From contig NZ_VFML01000001.1 of the NCBI RefSeq assembly GCF_006715045.1, positions 4,432,501 to 4,496,500 of the forward strand: 64,000 bases of DNA, written 5' to 3'. Each line of letters starts with the position of its first letter. Within the stretch, counting starts at the first letter, position 1. The position numbers and the translations under genes were made by a program. Shown here one piece after another: positions 48,895 to 56,574 of this stretch. The notes beneath the pieces were generated by a model. The model saw only the letters and a list, made by a program, of their open reading frames with translations. It was not told where the DNA came from and ran no database searches. The DNA is from Amycolatopsis cihanbeyliensis (GTDB lineage: Bacteria > Actinomycetota > Actinomycetes > Mycobacteriales > Pseudonocardiaceae).

Positions 48895-50160
48895 TTGCAG
48901 AACGCCGACCAGACCCTGCACGACTTCGTGCTCACCCTGCTGACCGACGCCACCGCCCGGTCCGGCTTCGCCGAGGACCCCGCCGCGGCGCTCGCCGGAG
49001 CCGGCCTTTCCGACGTGACCGCGCAGGACGTCCAGGAGGTCGTCCCGCTGGTGCTGGACTATGCCCAGCTACCGGCCCAGGTGCCGGGGATGGACTCGCT
49101 GGACGGGGCCGAGCTGCCCGCGGGCGGCGCCGCGGACGCGATCGAGCAGCTGCGCGCCGTCGCGGAGGCGGCCGGTGCCCCGGACGTGGGCAGCTTCACC
49201 CTGTCCGGTGAGGGCAGCGCGGACGGCTTCACCGGCGTGGGCGGCGTGCGCAGCGAGACCTTCGAGGCCGGTGCGGACGCCGACCTGACCGGCAGCCTGA
49301 GCGGTGTCGCCGGGGGCGTCAGCGGCGGTACCGGCGAGGCCGGCGCGTTCCAGGCCGGCGCGGCCGCGGGCCCGGACGGGCTCACCGCGGACGGCGAGTT
49401 CGGCAACGCGCAGGTCTTCGGCACCGGGTACCTCGCCGCGGGCACCGGGGGTGTCGCCGCCGGGTTCGAGGTGGCCGGCACGGGCTTCTCGGTCGAGGGC
49501 GGCGGCGCGGGCACCACGGAGGAGTTCGCGGTCGGTGGTGCCACGATGTCCCCGCTCGGCGACTACGGCTTCGAGAGCGCGGGCGAGTTCGGTGAGCTCG
49601 GCGACATCGACCTGGACACCGAGGCGCTCGGCCGGGGCGGCGAGGCCGCGGGTGGCACCGTCGCGACCTACGTGTCCTCCGGCGGGCAGGCCTTCGCCGA
49701 CGGCGTGTCCACCGGGGCGGAGACGGTGAGTGGCCAGCTCGAGGACGCCGGCGCGGGTGAGGCCGCGGACGCGGTGCGTACCGGCGCCGACGCGGTGTCC
49801 GGGCAGGTCTCCTCGGCTACCGCCGAGGTGCCGCAGCCGGACGACCTCACCGGCCGGCTGGAGGACCTGCCCGCCGCCGAGGTGCCGGACACCGGCGCCC
49901 TGCCGGAGCTTCCCGAGCTGCCGGAACTGCCTGACCTGGCCGGCGCGCTGCCGGGGGAGCTGCCCGAGCTGCCGGTGGCCAACCCGCTGCCGGAGATGGA
50001 CCTGCCCGCGTCCGACCCCGCCGCGGCGACCGAGAAGGTGACCGACACCGTGACCGACACGGTCGGCGACAGCCCGCTGGGCCAGGTCACCCAGAACTCC
50101 GCGGCGGCTGACCTGCCCAACCCGTCCGGTGTGGTCGACGACCTGAGCCTCGGCGGCTGA
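48895..50160 (+). CDS. IniB-like Gly/Ala-rich protein
   Basis: A 421-residue protein starting at TTG 48895, with AAGGAG eight bases upstream. Residues ~1-60 form the conserved IniB N-terminal domain (LHDFVLTLLTDATARSGFAE, DPAAALAGAGLSDVTAQDVQ). Residues ~90-270 are Gly-rich and Ala-rich, and ~310-380 contain Pro/Leu/Glu repeats (LPELPELPELPDL). In mycobacteria IniB accompanies the dynamins IniA and IniC and is induced by cell-wall inhibitors. A strong hairpin separates it from the next gene. Export cannot be judged: there is no classical signal peptide. Confidence 0.85.
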   Translation: MQNADQTLHDFVLTLLTDATARSGFAEDPAAALAGAGLSDVTAQDVQEVVPLVLDYAQLPAQVPGMDSLDGAELPAGGAADAIEQLRAVAEAAGAPDVGSFTLSGEGSADGFTGVGGVRSETFEAGADADLTGSLSGVAGGVSGGTGEAGAFQAGAAAGPDGLTADGEFGNAQVFGTGYLAAGTGGVAAGFEVAGTGFSVEGGGAGTTEEFAVGGATMSPLGDYGFESAGEFGELGDIDLDTEALGRGGEAAGGTVATYVSSGGQAFADGVSTGAETVSGQLEDAGAGEAADAVRTGADAVSGQVSSATAEVPQPDDLTGRLEDLPAAEVPDTGALPELPELPELPDLAGALPGELPELPVANPLPEMDLPASDPAAATEKVTDTVTDTVGDSPLGQVTQNSAAADLPNPSGVVDDLSLGG

Positions 50161-50174
50161 TCCTCTCGCGGTTC

Positions 50175-50210
50175 GAGCCGGGCCCACCCAGCTCGAGGTG
50201 GGCCCGGCTC
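50175..50210 (+). terminator. Strong hairpin between iniB-like and iniA-like genes
   Basis: GAGCCGGGCCCACC (50175-50188) and GGTGGGCCCGGCTC (50197-50210) form a perfect 14-bp stem with an 8-nt loop, 14 nt after the iniB stop and followed by CTTCACC. It may set a lower level for the dynamin genes. Confidence 0.7.
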
Positions 50211-50266
50211 CTTCACCGGCTGTAAACGGGGACACTCGGCTCGATGAGTCTTAGGCGAAGAGGGCT

Positions 50267-52063
50267 ATGACCGCACCCCCGTGGCTCGATGTGCTCGATG
50301 ACACGGTCCGGGCCTGCGCCACCCACCGGCGCCCGGACCTGGCCCAGCGGTTGCGGGAAAGACGTGCCCAGCTACTGGACGGCCAGCTGCGGGTGCTGGT
50401 CCTCGGTGAGGCGGGCCAGGGCAAGAGCCAGCTGGTCAACGCCCTGGTCAACGCGCCGGTGTGCGCCACGGGGGACGACCAGACCACCACCGTGCCCGCG
50501 GTCGTCCGGCACGCCGACCGCCCGGCCGCGGTGCTGGTCACCGAGGAGGAGGCCGGTGAACCGCCCGCGCTGGAGGCCACCGCTGGCAGGCGGACCGTGC
50601 CGATCGAGTCGGCGACCGCGCTGGCCAACGGTGAGCCGGCTGGTGGCGTGCTGCGCGCCGAGGTCGGCCTGCCCCGGAAGCTGCTGTCCACCGGGCTCGC
50701 GCTGATCGACACGCCTTCCGCCCCGGACCCCACCACGTTGCCCCCGGCCGACGCGACTTTGCTGGTCTCCGACGCCACCCGGGAGCTGTCCGCGGGTGAG
50801 CTGGACCTGCTGGCCGGGGTGGTCGAGCTGTGTCCGACCGTGGTCGTCGTGCTGACCAAGATCGACCTGGTGCCGAACTGGCGGCGGGTGGCCGAGCGTA
50901 ACCGGGCCCGGCTGGCCAGGGACGGGCTGCGGGCGCCGGTCGTCCCGGTGTCGGCGAACCTGCGGCTGGCCGCCGCCCGCGACGGGGACCGGGTGCTGGC
51001 GACCGAATCCGGCTTCGGCGAGCTGATCCGGCTGTTGCGCCAGGATCTCGCCGGGCAGGCCGAGCTGCTGGCCCGCCGCTCGGTGACCGCCCTCGCCGGG
51101 TTGGCTGTCGAGCAGCTGGTCGAGCAGGTGCGCGCCGAGTACACCGCGACCCAGCACGCGGACACCGGGGAGCTGACCGCACGCTGGCACGCCGCGAGCC
51201 GGGAGCTGGAACGGCTGCAGCGCGAATCGGCCCGGTGGCAGACCCTGCTCTCCGACGAGGTGGCCGACCTGACCTCCGATGTGGAGTTCGACCTGCGGGA
51301 GCGGACGCGCCGGATCCTGCACGAGGTGGACGACTACTTCGACGTCGCGGACCCGGCGAAGAACTGGCCGGAGTTCGCGGAGTGGTTGCGGGAGAACCTG
51401 ACCACCGTGGCCGAGACCAACTCCGGCTGGTTGCTCGACCGCTTCGACTGGATCGCCCGCAGGTTGTCCCGGTTGGTCGCGCGGGACACCGCGGACGCGC
51501 CGTCCGACTCCGCGGCGCGGGACGGAGCCCTCGACCACGTCGGTGAGCTGCGGATGCCCGCCGTGGAACGGTTCGGCATCGGGCAGAAGCTGTTCGTCGG
51601 GATGCGCGGTTCCTACAGCGGCCTGCTGATGTTCGGGCTGGCCAGCACGGTCGCCGGCCTGACGCTGATCAACCCGATCTCCATCGGTGCCGGGGTCGCG
51701 TTCGGCGCGAAGAGCGTGTTCGAGGAGCGTGGCAACCGGCTCAAGCGGCGCCAGTCCGCGGCGAAGAACGCGGCGCACCGCTACGTGGACGACTTCTTCC
51801 TCGGGTACGGCAAGCACAGCAAGGACACCACCCGGCTGATCCACCGGGCCCTGCGCGACCGGTTCGCCGGCGTGGCCGAGGAACTGCGGGCGGAGATCTC
51901 CGAGTCCGCCAAGGGGGTCAAGCGACTCATCGACGCCGAGGCCACCGAGCGCGCGGCGCGGGCGCAGCGGCTCAAGCTCGGCATGGACGAGCTGACCCTG
52001 CTGCGCAGGCGGGTGCACGCGCTCGGCACGGTCCCCGGCGCGCGGCGTGAGCTGACCGCGTGA
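50267..52063 (+). CDS. IniA-like dynamin-family GTPase
   Basis: A 598-residue protein from ATG 50267. GTPase motifs: G1 GEAGQGKS at 47-54, G3 DTPS at 148-151 (Gly replaced by Ser), and G4 TKID at 197-200. Long helices of the stalk/bundle follow, with a hydrophobic hairpin near residues 451-481 (LLMFGLASTVAGLTLINPIS) that would insert in the membrane. Mycobacterial IniA is a bacterial dynamin that acts on membranes under envelope stress. It overlaps the iniC-like gene by 4 nt. Confidence 0.88.
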   Translation: MTAPPWLDVLDDTVRACATHRRPDLAQRLRERRAQLLDGQLRVLVLGEAGQGKSQLVNALVNAPVCATGDDQTTTVPAVVRHADRPAAVLVTEEEAGEPPALEATAGRRTVPIESATALANGEPAGGVLRAEVGLPRKLLSTGLALIDTPSAPDPTTLPPADATLLVSDATRELSAGELDLLAGVVELCPTVVVVLTKIDLVPNWRRVAERNRARLARDGLRAPVVPVSANLRLAAARDGDRVLATESGFGELIRLLRQDLAGQAELLARRSVTALAGLAVEQLVEQVRAEYTATQHADTGELTARWHAASRELERLQRESARWQTLLSDEVADLTSDVEFDLRERTRRILHEVDDYFDVADPAKNWPEFAEWLRENLTTVAETNSGWLLDRFDWIARRLSRLVARDTADAPSDSAARDGALDHVGELRMPAVERFGIGQKLFVGMRGSYSGLLMFGLASTVAGLTLINPISIGAGVAFGAKSVFEERGNRLKRRQSAAKNAAHRYVDDFFLGYGKHSKDTTRLIHRALRDRFAGVAEELRAEISESAKGVKRLIDAEATERAARAQRLKLGMDELTLLRRRVHALGTVPGARRELTA

Positions 52064-53490
52064 GTGCGGCGCTGGCGCAGCGCACGAGGGGCCTGCTGGA
52101 GCAGGCGCTCGAGCTGTACCGCGACAGCGGGCGGGCCACCACCTGGCTGCGACGGCACCTTGCCAGGCTGGACGACCCGCTGCGGCTGGCCGTGCTGGGT
52201 CCGCAGGGGTCCGGCAAGTCGACGCTGGTGAACGCGCTGGCCGGGGAGCAGGTCGCGCCGATCGAGCTGGCGGGCGGGCAGCCGCCTGCCTGGTACCGGG
52301 CCGCGCCGGAACCGCGGGCGGTCGGCTACCCGCGGTCCGCGCCGCCGTTCGAGCTGGCGGTGCGGCGCGCGGACCAGGCCGTGTGGCTGGACGGCGAGGC
52401 GCCGCCGGCGCCGGTGGACCGGGTGGAGCTGGACTGGCCGAACCGCGCGCTGCGCGAGCTGACCCTGGCGGACACCCCCGGGACGGACCTCGCCGAGGCG
52501 GCGCCCGTGGTGGAGGGGGTCAGCACCGAGGCCGACGCCGTGCTGTTCCTGCTGCCCAACCCGGCGCGGGCCGACCTCGGTTTCCTGCGGGCGACCCGCC
52601 AGCACCCGATCGCGCGGGCGGCGCCCGTGCATGCGCTCGCGGTGCTGTCCAGGGCCGATGAGCTCGGCGGCGGCAGGGTGGACGCGCTGATCTCGGCGCG
52701 GCAGGTCGCCCGGCGGCACCGCAGGGAGACCGAGGCAGGCCTGCTGTGCCAGGACGTGGTGGCCGTCGCCGGGCTACCGGCGGCGGCGGGCCGGACCCTG
52801 CGGGAGCCGGAGTTCGCGGCACTGGCCGAGCTGGCTCGGGTGCCGAGGACCGAGCTGGAGCCGTACCTGCTGTCCGCGGACCGCCTTGCCGGGCCGGACT
52901 TTCCCGCCCCGGTGGACCCGGGTACCCGCGCGAGGCTGCTGGAGCGGTTCGGGCTGTTCGGGGTGCGGCTGGCGAGTGCCCTGCTGCGCCGCTCGGCGGT
53001 CAGCCAGGCCGAGTTGGCCGCGCGGTTGGTGGCGCGCAGCGGGCTGGACGAGCTGCGCGAGTCCGTCGGTCGCAATTTCACCGGTCGCCGGCCCGCGCTC
53101 AAGGCCCGGTCGGCGCTGATCGCGCTGGAGGTCGTGCTGCGGATGGAGCCGCGGCCGGGGTCCGCCGCGCTGGCCGCCGAGCTGGAACGGGTGCTCGCCG
53201 GGGCGCACGAGTTCCGCGAGCTGCGCACCGTCGCTGAGTTGCGCGCGGGCAGGGTCACGCTGCCCGGGGAACTACTGGCCGAGGCGGTGCGCCTGCTCGG
53301 CGACGAGGGCGAGACCCCGCAACGGCGTCTCGGCCTCGACCCCGCCGCCGGGGAAGGGCCGTGCCGGCAGGCCGCCGCCGAGGCCCTGCGCCGCTGGCAG
53401 GAACAGGCCGAGAACCCCGCGCTCCCGGCCGTCACCCGCCGTACCGCCCGCACCGTCATCCGCACCTGCGAGGCACTCTGCTGCGCGTGA
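52060..53490 (+). CDS. IniC-like dynamin-family GTPase
   Basis: A 476-residue protein from GTG 52060, overlapping the iniA-like stop. G1 GPQGSGKS at 47-54 and G3 ADTPGTD near 138 are intact. The usual G4 N/TKxD reads SRAD (VLSRADELGG near 195), so guanine specificity may be altered. No membrane hairpin is evident. It is shorter than IniA, as in mycobacteria, and probably forms a hetero-complex with the IniA-like protein; that is inference. Confidence 0.85.
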   Translation: MSAALAQRTRGLLEQALELYRDSGRATTWLRRHLARLDDPLRLAVLGPQGSGKSTLVNALAGEQVAPIELAGGQPPAWYRAAPEPRAVGYPRSAPPFELAVRRADQAVWLDGEAPPAPVDRVELDWPNRALRELTLADTPGTDLAEAAPVVEGVSTEADAVLFLLPNPARADLGFLRATRQHPIARAAPVHALAVLSRADELGGGRVDALISARQVARRHRRETEAGLLCQDVVAVAGLPAAAGRTLREPEFAALAELARVPRTELEPYLLSADRLAGPDFPAPVDPGTRARLLERFGLFGVRLASALLRRSAVSQAELAARLVARSGLDELRESVGRNFTGRRPALKARSALIALEVVLRMEPRPGSAALAAELERVLAGAHEFRELRTVAELRAGRVTLPGELLAEAVRLLGDEGETPQRRLGLDPAAGEGPCRQAAAEALRRWQEQAENPALPAVTRRTARTVIRTCEALCCA

Positions 53491-53598
53491 CCCGCGTTCC
53501 GTGCGGTAGCGCTCGGTAACCGTTGTGCGCATGTCTTCCGTCGTTCACTCGTCTGGGTAAGGATGCCCCGAACGCACATTGCGAGGAGAGGACAACCC

Positions 53599-56076
53599 GT
53601 GACCCTGCCGGTAAGACGTGGCGCCCTCGCGGGTGCCGCCGCTGTCACCATGACCCTGAGCCTGGTCGCCGCCCCCTCGGCGCAGGCGGAGCCGAGCACC
53701 GGCGCGGTGATCGCCGAGGTCTACGGCGGTGGCGGCAACTCGGGGGCCACGCTGACCCATGACTTCGTCGAGCTGGCCACGGTCGGCGATGCCGAGGTCG
53801 CACTGGACGGCTGGAGCGTGCAGTACCTGCCGGCCGCGCCGAGCGAGCGCAGCCGGTGGCAGGTCACCGAGCTCACCGGCGGCGTCCGGCCGGAGGGTCG
53901 TTACCTGGTCCGCCAGGCCCAGGGGGCGGGCGGCTCGACTCCGCTGCCGGAACCGGATGCCAGCGGCCGGATCGCGATGAGCTCCCGGGCAGGCACCGTC
54001 GCGCTTGTCGACGGCGGCGAGCGGCTGACCTGCCTGACCGCGGCGGACTGCGCCGCGGACGCCCGCATCGTGGATCTTGTCGGTTACGGCGACGCCGTGG
54101 TCCGGGAGGGATCGCCCGCCCCGGGCACGGGCAACACCACCTCGGTCGCCCGCACCGAGCCCGCGGACACCGACGACAACGCCGCGGACTTCACCGAGGG
54201 CGAGCCGAGCCCGCGCAACGCGGCGGGGGAGACCCCGGGCGGGGAGGAACCCGAGCCGGTCACCGCCCGGATCCACGACATCCAGGGCAGCACCCGGATC
54301 TCCCCGCTGGACGGCGAGCGGGTCACCGGGGTCACCGGGGTGGTCACCGCGACCAGGACCTTCGGCTCCAGCCGCGGGTTCTGGTTCCAGGACCCGCGAC
54401 CGGACCAGGACCCGCGCACCAGCGAGGCCCTGTTCGTCTACACCGGCGACGCCGGGTTCGAGCTGTCCCCCGGCGACGCGGTCACGGTGAGCGGCACGGT
54501 CAAGGAGTACTACCCGGACTACGCGGAGGACTCGAAGTACCAGTCGCTCACCGAGCTCGGTAACGCGGAGTGGACGGTGACCTCCTCGGGCAACCCGGTC
54601 CCGGCGGCGGAGGTGATCGGTCCGGACACCGTGCCGGAGGAGCTCACCGCGCGGCCGGGCGGCAACATCGAGCCGCTGGAGCTGAAGCCGGACACCTACG
54701 CGCTGGACTTCTGGGAGGCGCGGGAGAGCGAGCGGGTCAGCGTCACCGACGCGCGGGTGGTCGGGCCGAGCACGCGGTACAACGAGCTGTACGTGACCAC
54801 GAAACCGGAGCAGAACCCCAGTGCCCGCGGCGGCACCGTGTACCTCGGCTACGACCGGCCGAACACCGGGATCCTCAAGGTGGAGTCGCTGATCCCGTTC
54901 GCCGAGCGGCCGTTCCCGCGGGCGAACACCGGGGACACCCTGTCCGGCCGTACCGCAGGCCCGGTCGAGTACGACCAGTACGGCGGGTACACCCTGTTCG
55001 CCGGCGAGCTCGGCACGGTGACCGACAACGGGCTGGAGCGCGAGACCACTCGCGAACAGCGCAGCGGCGAGCTCGCGGTGGCCACCTACAACCTGGAGAA
55101 CCTCTCCGCGGTCAACGACCAGGCCAAGTTCGACGAACTGGCCCGCGGCATCGTGCGCAACCTGGCCAGGCCGGACATCGTCACGCTGGAGGAGATCCAG
55201 GACGACAACGGCCCGGACGGCCGGGGTGACGGCGTGGTCGGTGCGGAGGAGACGCTGCGCAGGCTGGTCGAGGCGATCGTGGCCGCGGGCGGTCCGCGGT
55301 ACGAGTGGCGGCAGATCGACCCGCGGGATCTCACCGACGGTGGCCAGCCGGGTGGCAACATCCGCGTCGGCTTCCTGTTCAACCCGGAGCGTGTGTCCTT
55401 TGTGGATCGTCCAGGTGGGGACGCGAGCACGCCGGTCGAGGTGGTGACCGAGCACGGCGAGCCGCGGCTTTCGGTCTCACCGGGCCGGATCGACCCGGCC
55501 GACGAGGCGTGGGAGAACAGTCGCAAGCCGCTGGTCGGTGAGTTCGTCTTCGGCGGCCGCACGGTGTTCGTGGTGGCCAACCACTTCGCCTCCAAGGGCG
55601 GCGACGAGCCGACCCACGGCCGCTTCCAGCCGCCGACCCGGAGCTCAGAGGTGCAGCGGATCGAGCAGGCGCGGGTGGTGCGCGCCTTCGCCGACGAGCT
55701 GCTGGCGGCCGACCCGGAGGCCAACCTGGTGGTGGCCGGCGACCTGAACGACTACCCGTTCTCCCCCGCGGTGCGCACGCTGACCGAGGGCGGCGCGCTG
55801 GAAGCGCTGATGAGCACGCTGCCGGAGCACGAGCGGTACAGCTACATCTACGAGGGCAACTCGCAGGTGCTGGACCACGTGCTGGTCTCGGACGCCCCGC
55901 GCGGGGTGGACTACGACGTGGTGCACATCAACGCGGAGTTCGCCGACCAGGCCAGCGACCACGACCCGCAGGTGGTCCGCTTCCGCCCGAGCACCGGAAA
56001 CCCGGTGGCGGACGCGCTGAACGACCTGCTGGACTGGCTGGAGCGACTCCTCGGCCGCCCGCCGCACCGCTCGTGA
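53599..56076 (+). CDS. Large secreted nuclease (ExeM/NucH-like)
   Basis: An 825-residue protein from GTG 53599, with GAGGAGAGG upstream. Residues ~1-31 are a signal peptide (AAAVTMTLSLVAAPSAQA). Residues ~35-180 resemble a lamin-tail domain (AVIAEVYGGGGNSGATLTHD). Residues ~215-420 contain an OB-type segment (GVTGVVTATRTFGSSRGFWF). Residues ~490-800 are an endonuclease/exonuclease/phosphatase fold: VATYNLENLS, IVTLEEIQDDNG, FVVANHFASKGGD, VVAGDLNDYPFSP and SDHDPQVVRF supply the metal and catalytic residues. It probably degrades extracellular DNA. It is a single gene. Confidence 0.92.
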   Translation: MTLPVRRGALAGAAAVTMTLSLVAAPSAQAEPSTGAVIAEVYGGGGNSGATLTHDFVELATVGDAEVALDGWSVQYLPAAPSERSRWQVTELTGGVRPEGRYLVRQAQGAGGSTPLPEPDASGRIAMSSRAGTVALVDGGERLTCLTAADCAADARIVDLVGYGDAVVREGSPAPGTGNTTSVARTEPADTDDNAADFTEGEPSPRNAAGETPGGEEPEPVTARIHDIQGSTRISPLDGERVTGVTGVVTATRTFGSSRGFWFQDPRPDQDPRTSEALFVYTGDAGFELSPGDAVTVSGTVKEYYPDYAEDSKYQSLTELGNAEWTVTSSGNPVPAAEVIGPDTVPEELTARPGGNIEPLELKPDTYALDFWEARESERVSVTDARVVGPSTRYNELYVTTKPEQNPSARGGTVYLGYDRPNTGILKVESLIPFAERPFPRANTGDTLSGRTAGPVEYDQYGGYTLFAGELGTVTDNGLERETTREQRSGELAVATYNLENLSAVNDQAKFDELARGIVRNLARPDIVTLEEIQDDNGPDGRGDGVVGAEETLRRLVEAIVAAGGPRYEWRQIDPRDLTDGGQPGGNIRVGFLFNPERVSFVDRPGGDASTPVEVVTEHGEPRLSVSPGRIDPADEAWENSRKPLVGEFVFGGRTVFVVANHFASKGGDEPTHGRFQPPTRSSEVQRIEQARVVRAFADELLAADPEANLVVAGDLNDYPFSPAVRTLTEGGALEALMSTLPEHERYSYIYEGNSQVLDHVLVSDAPRGVDYDVVHINAEFADQASDHDPQVVRFRPSTGNPVADALNDLLDWLERLLGRPPHRS

Positions 56077-56086
56077 GCCGGCGCGA

Positions 56087-56117
56087 CACGCCGAGCGCAC
56101 CTCCCGCGCTCGGCGTG
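56087..56117 (+). terminator. Hairpin after the nuclease gene, fused to repeat copy C
   Basis: CACGCCGAGCGC (56087-56098) and GCGCTCGGCGTG (56106-56117) form a perfect 12-bp stem with a 7-nt loop, 11 nt after the stop, followed by TTTGCC. Its last five bases overlap the start of the repeat element. Confidence 0.75.
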
Positions 56118-56193
56118 TTTGCCGCCCACGTACGCGAGTTTGCCCTCCACGCGCGTGAGTTTGCCGCCCACGTACGCGAGTTTGCCGTTCCCG
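56113..56193 (+). repeat. 21-bp repeat element, copy C
   Basis: GCGT, then units at 56117, 56138 and 56159 and a partial unit GTTTGCCGTTCCCG at 56180. Units one and three are identical; unit two differs in its core (CACGCGCGTG in place of CACGTACGCG). The copy has the same architecture and boundaries as copy A at 31269-31349. Confidence 0.85.
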
Positions 56194-56208
56194 GAGGCGC
56201 GGGCGGGC

Positions 56209-56574
56209 TCAGCGGGCGCGCCAGCCGAGGTTGAGGATGGCCTGGTTCAGCTCCTGGTAGGTGGGCCGGATGTCCTCGAGGTACCGGTCCAGCCACTCGC
56301 CGCGGGCCGAGTCGATCGGTTCGGGCGCCGCCCCGGTCTCCAGCCAGGACACCCGATCGACGTTGTCGGCCGCCATCCGCCACCAACGGTTCGCCCGTTC
56401 GGTCGTGACCTGCTCCCGCTCGACGGCGGCGGCCACCTCGGCCTCGGCGGTGGCCCGCGCCGCGGCCAGTTCCTCGGCCCTGCTCAGCTCCCAGGACCGC
56501 AGGTCGTCCGCGGCCCTGCGGGCCAGGCCGATGATCTCCTTGTACCGCATGGCCGCCGTGCTGCCTTCGGTCAT
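56209..56574 (-). CDS. Helical partner protein of the FtsK-like ATPase
   Basis: A 121-residue protein from ATG 56574, overlapping the ATPase stop by 4 nt. It is almost wholly helical: YKEIIGLARRAADDLRSWEL, then an Ala/Glu-rich coiled-coil-like segment (EELAAARATAEAEVAAAVER), then RANRWWRMAADNVDRVSWLE. It ends LNLGWRAR. There is no signal peptide. No named family is recognised. It ends the four-gene operon. Confidence 0.75.
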   Translation of the reverse strand: MTEGSTAAMRYKEIIGLARRAADDLRSWELSRAEELAAARATAEAEVAAAVEREQVTTERANRWWRMAADNVDRVSWLETGAAPEPIDSARGEWLDRYLEDIRPTYQELNQAILNLGWRAR

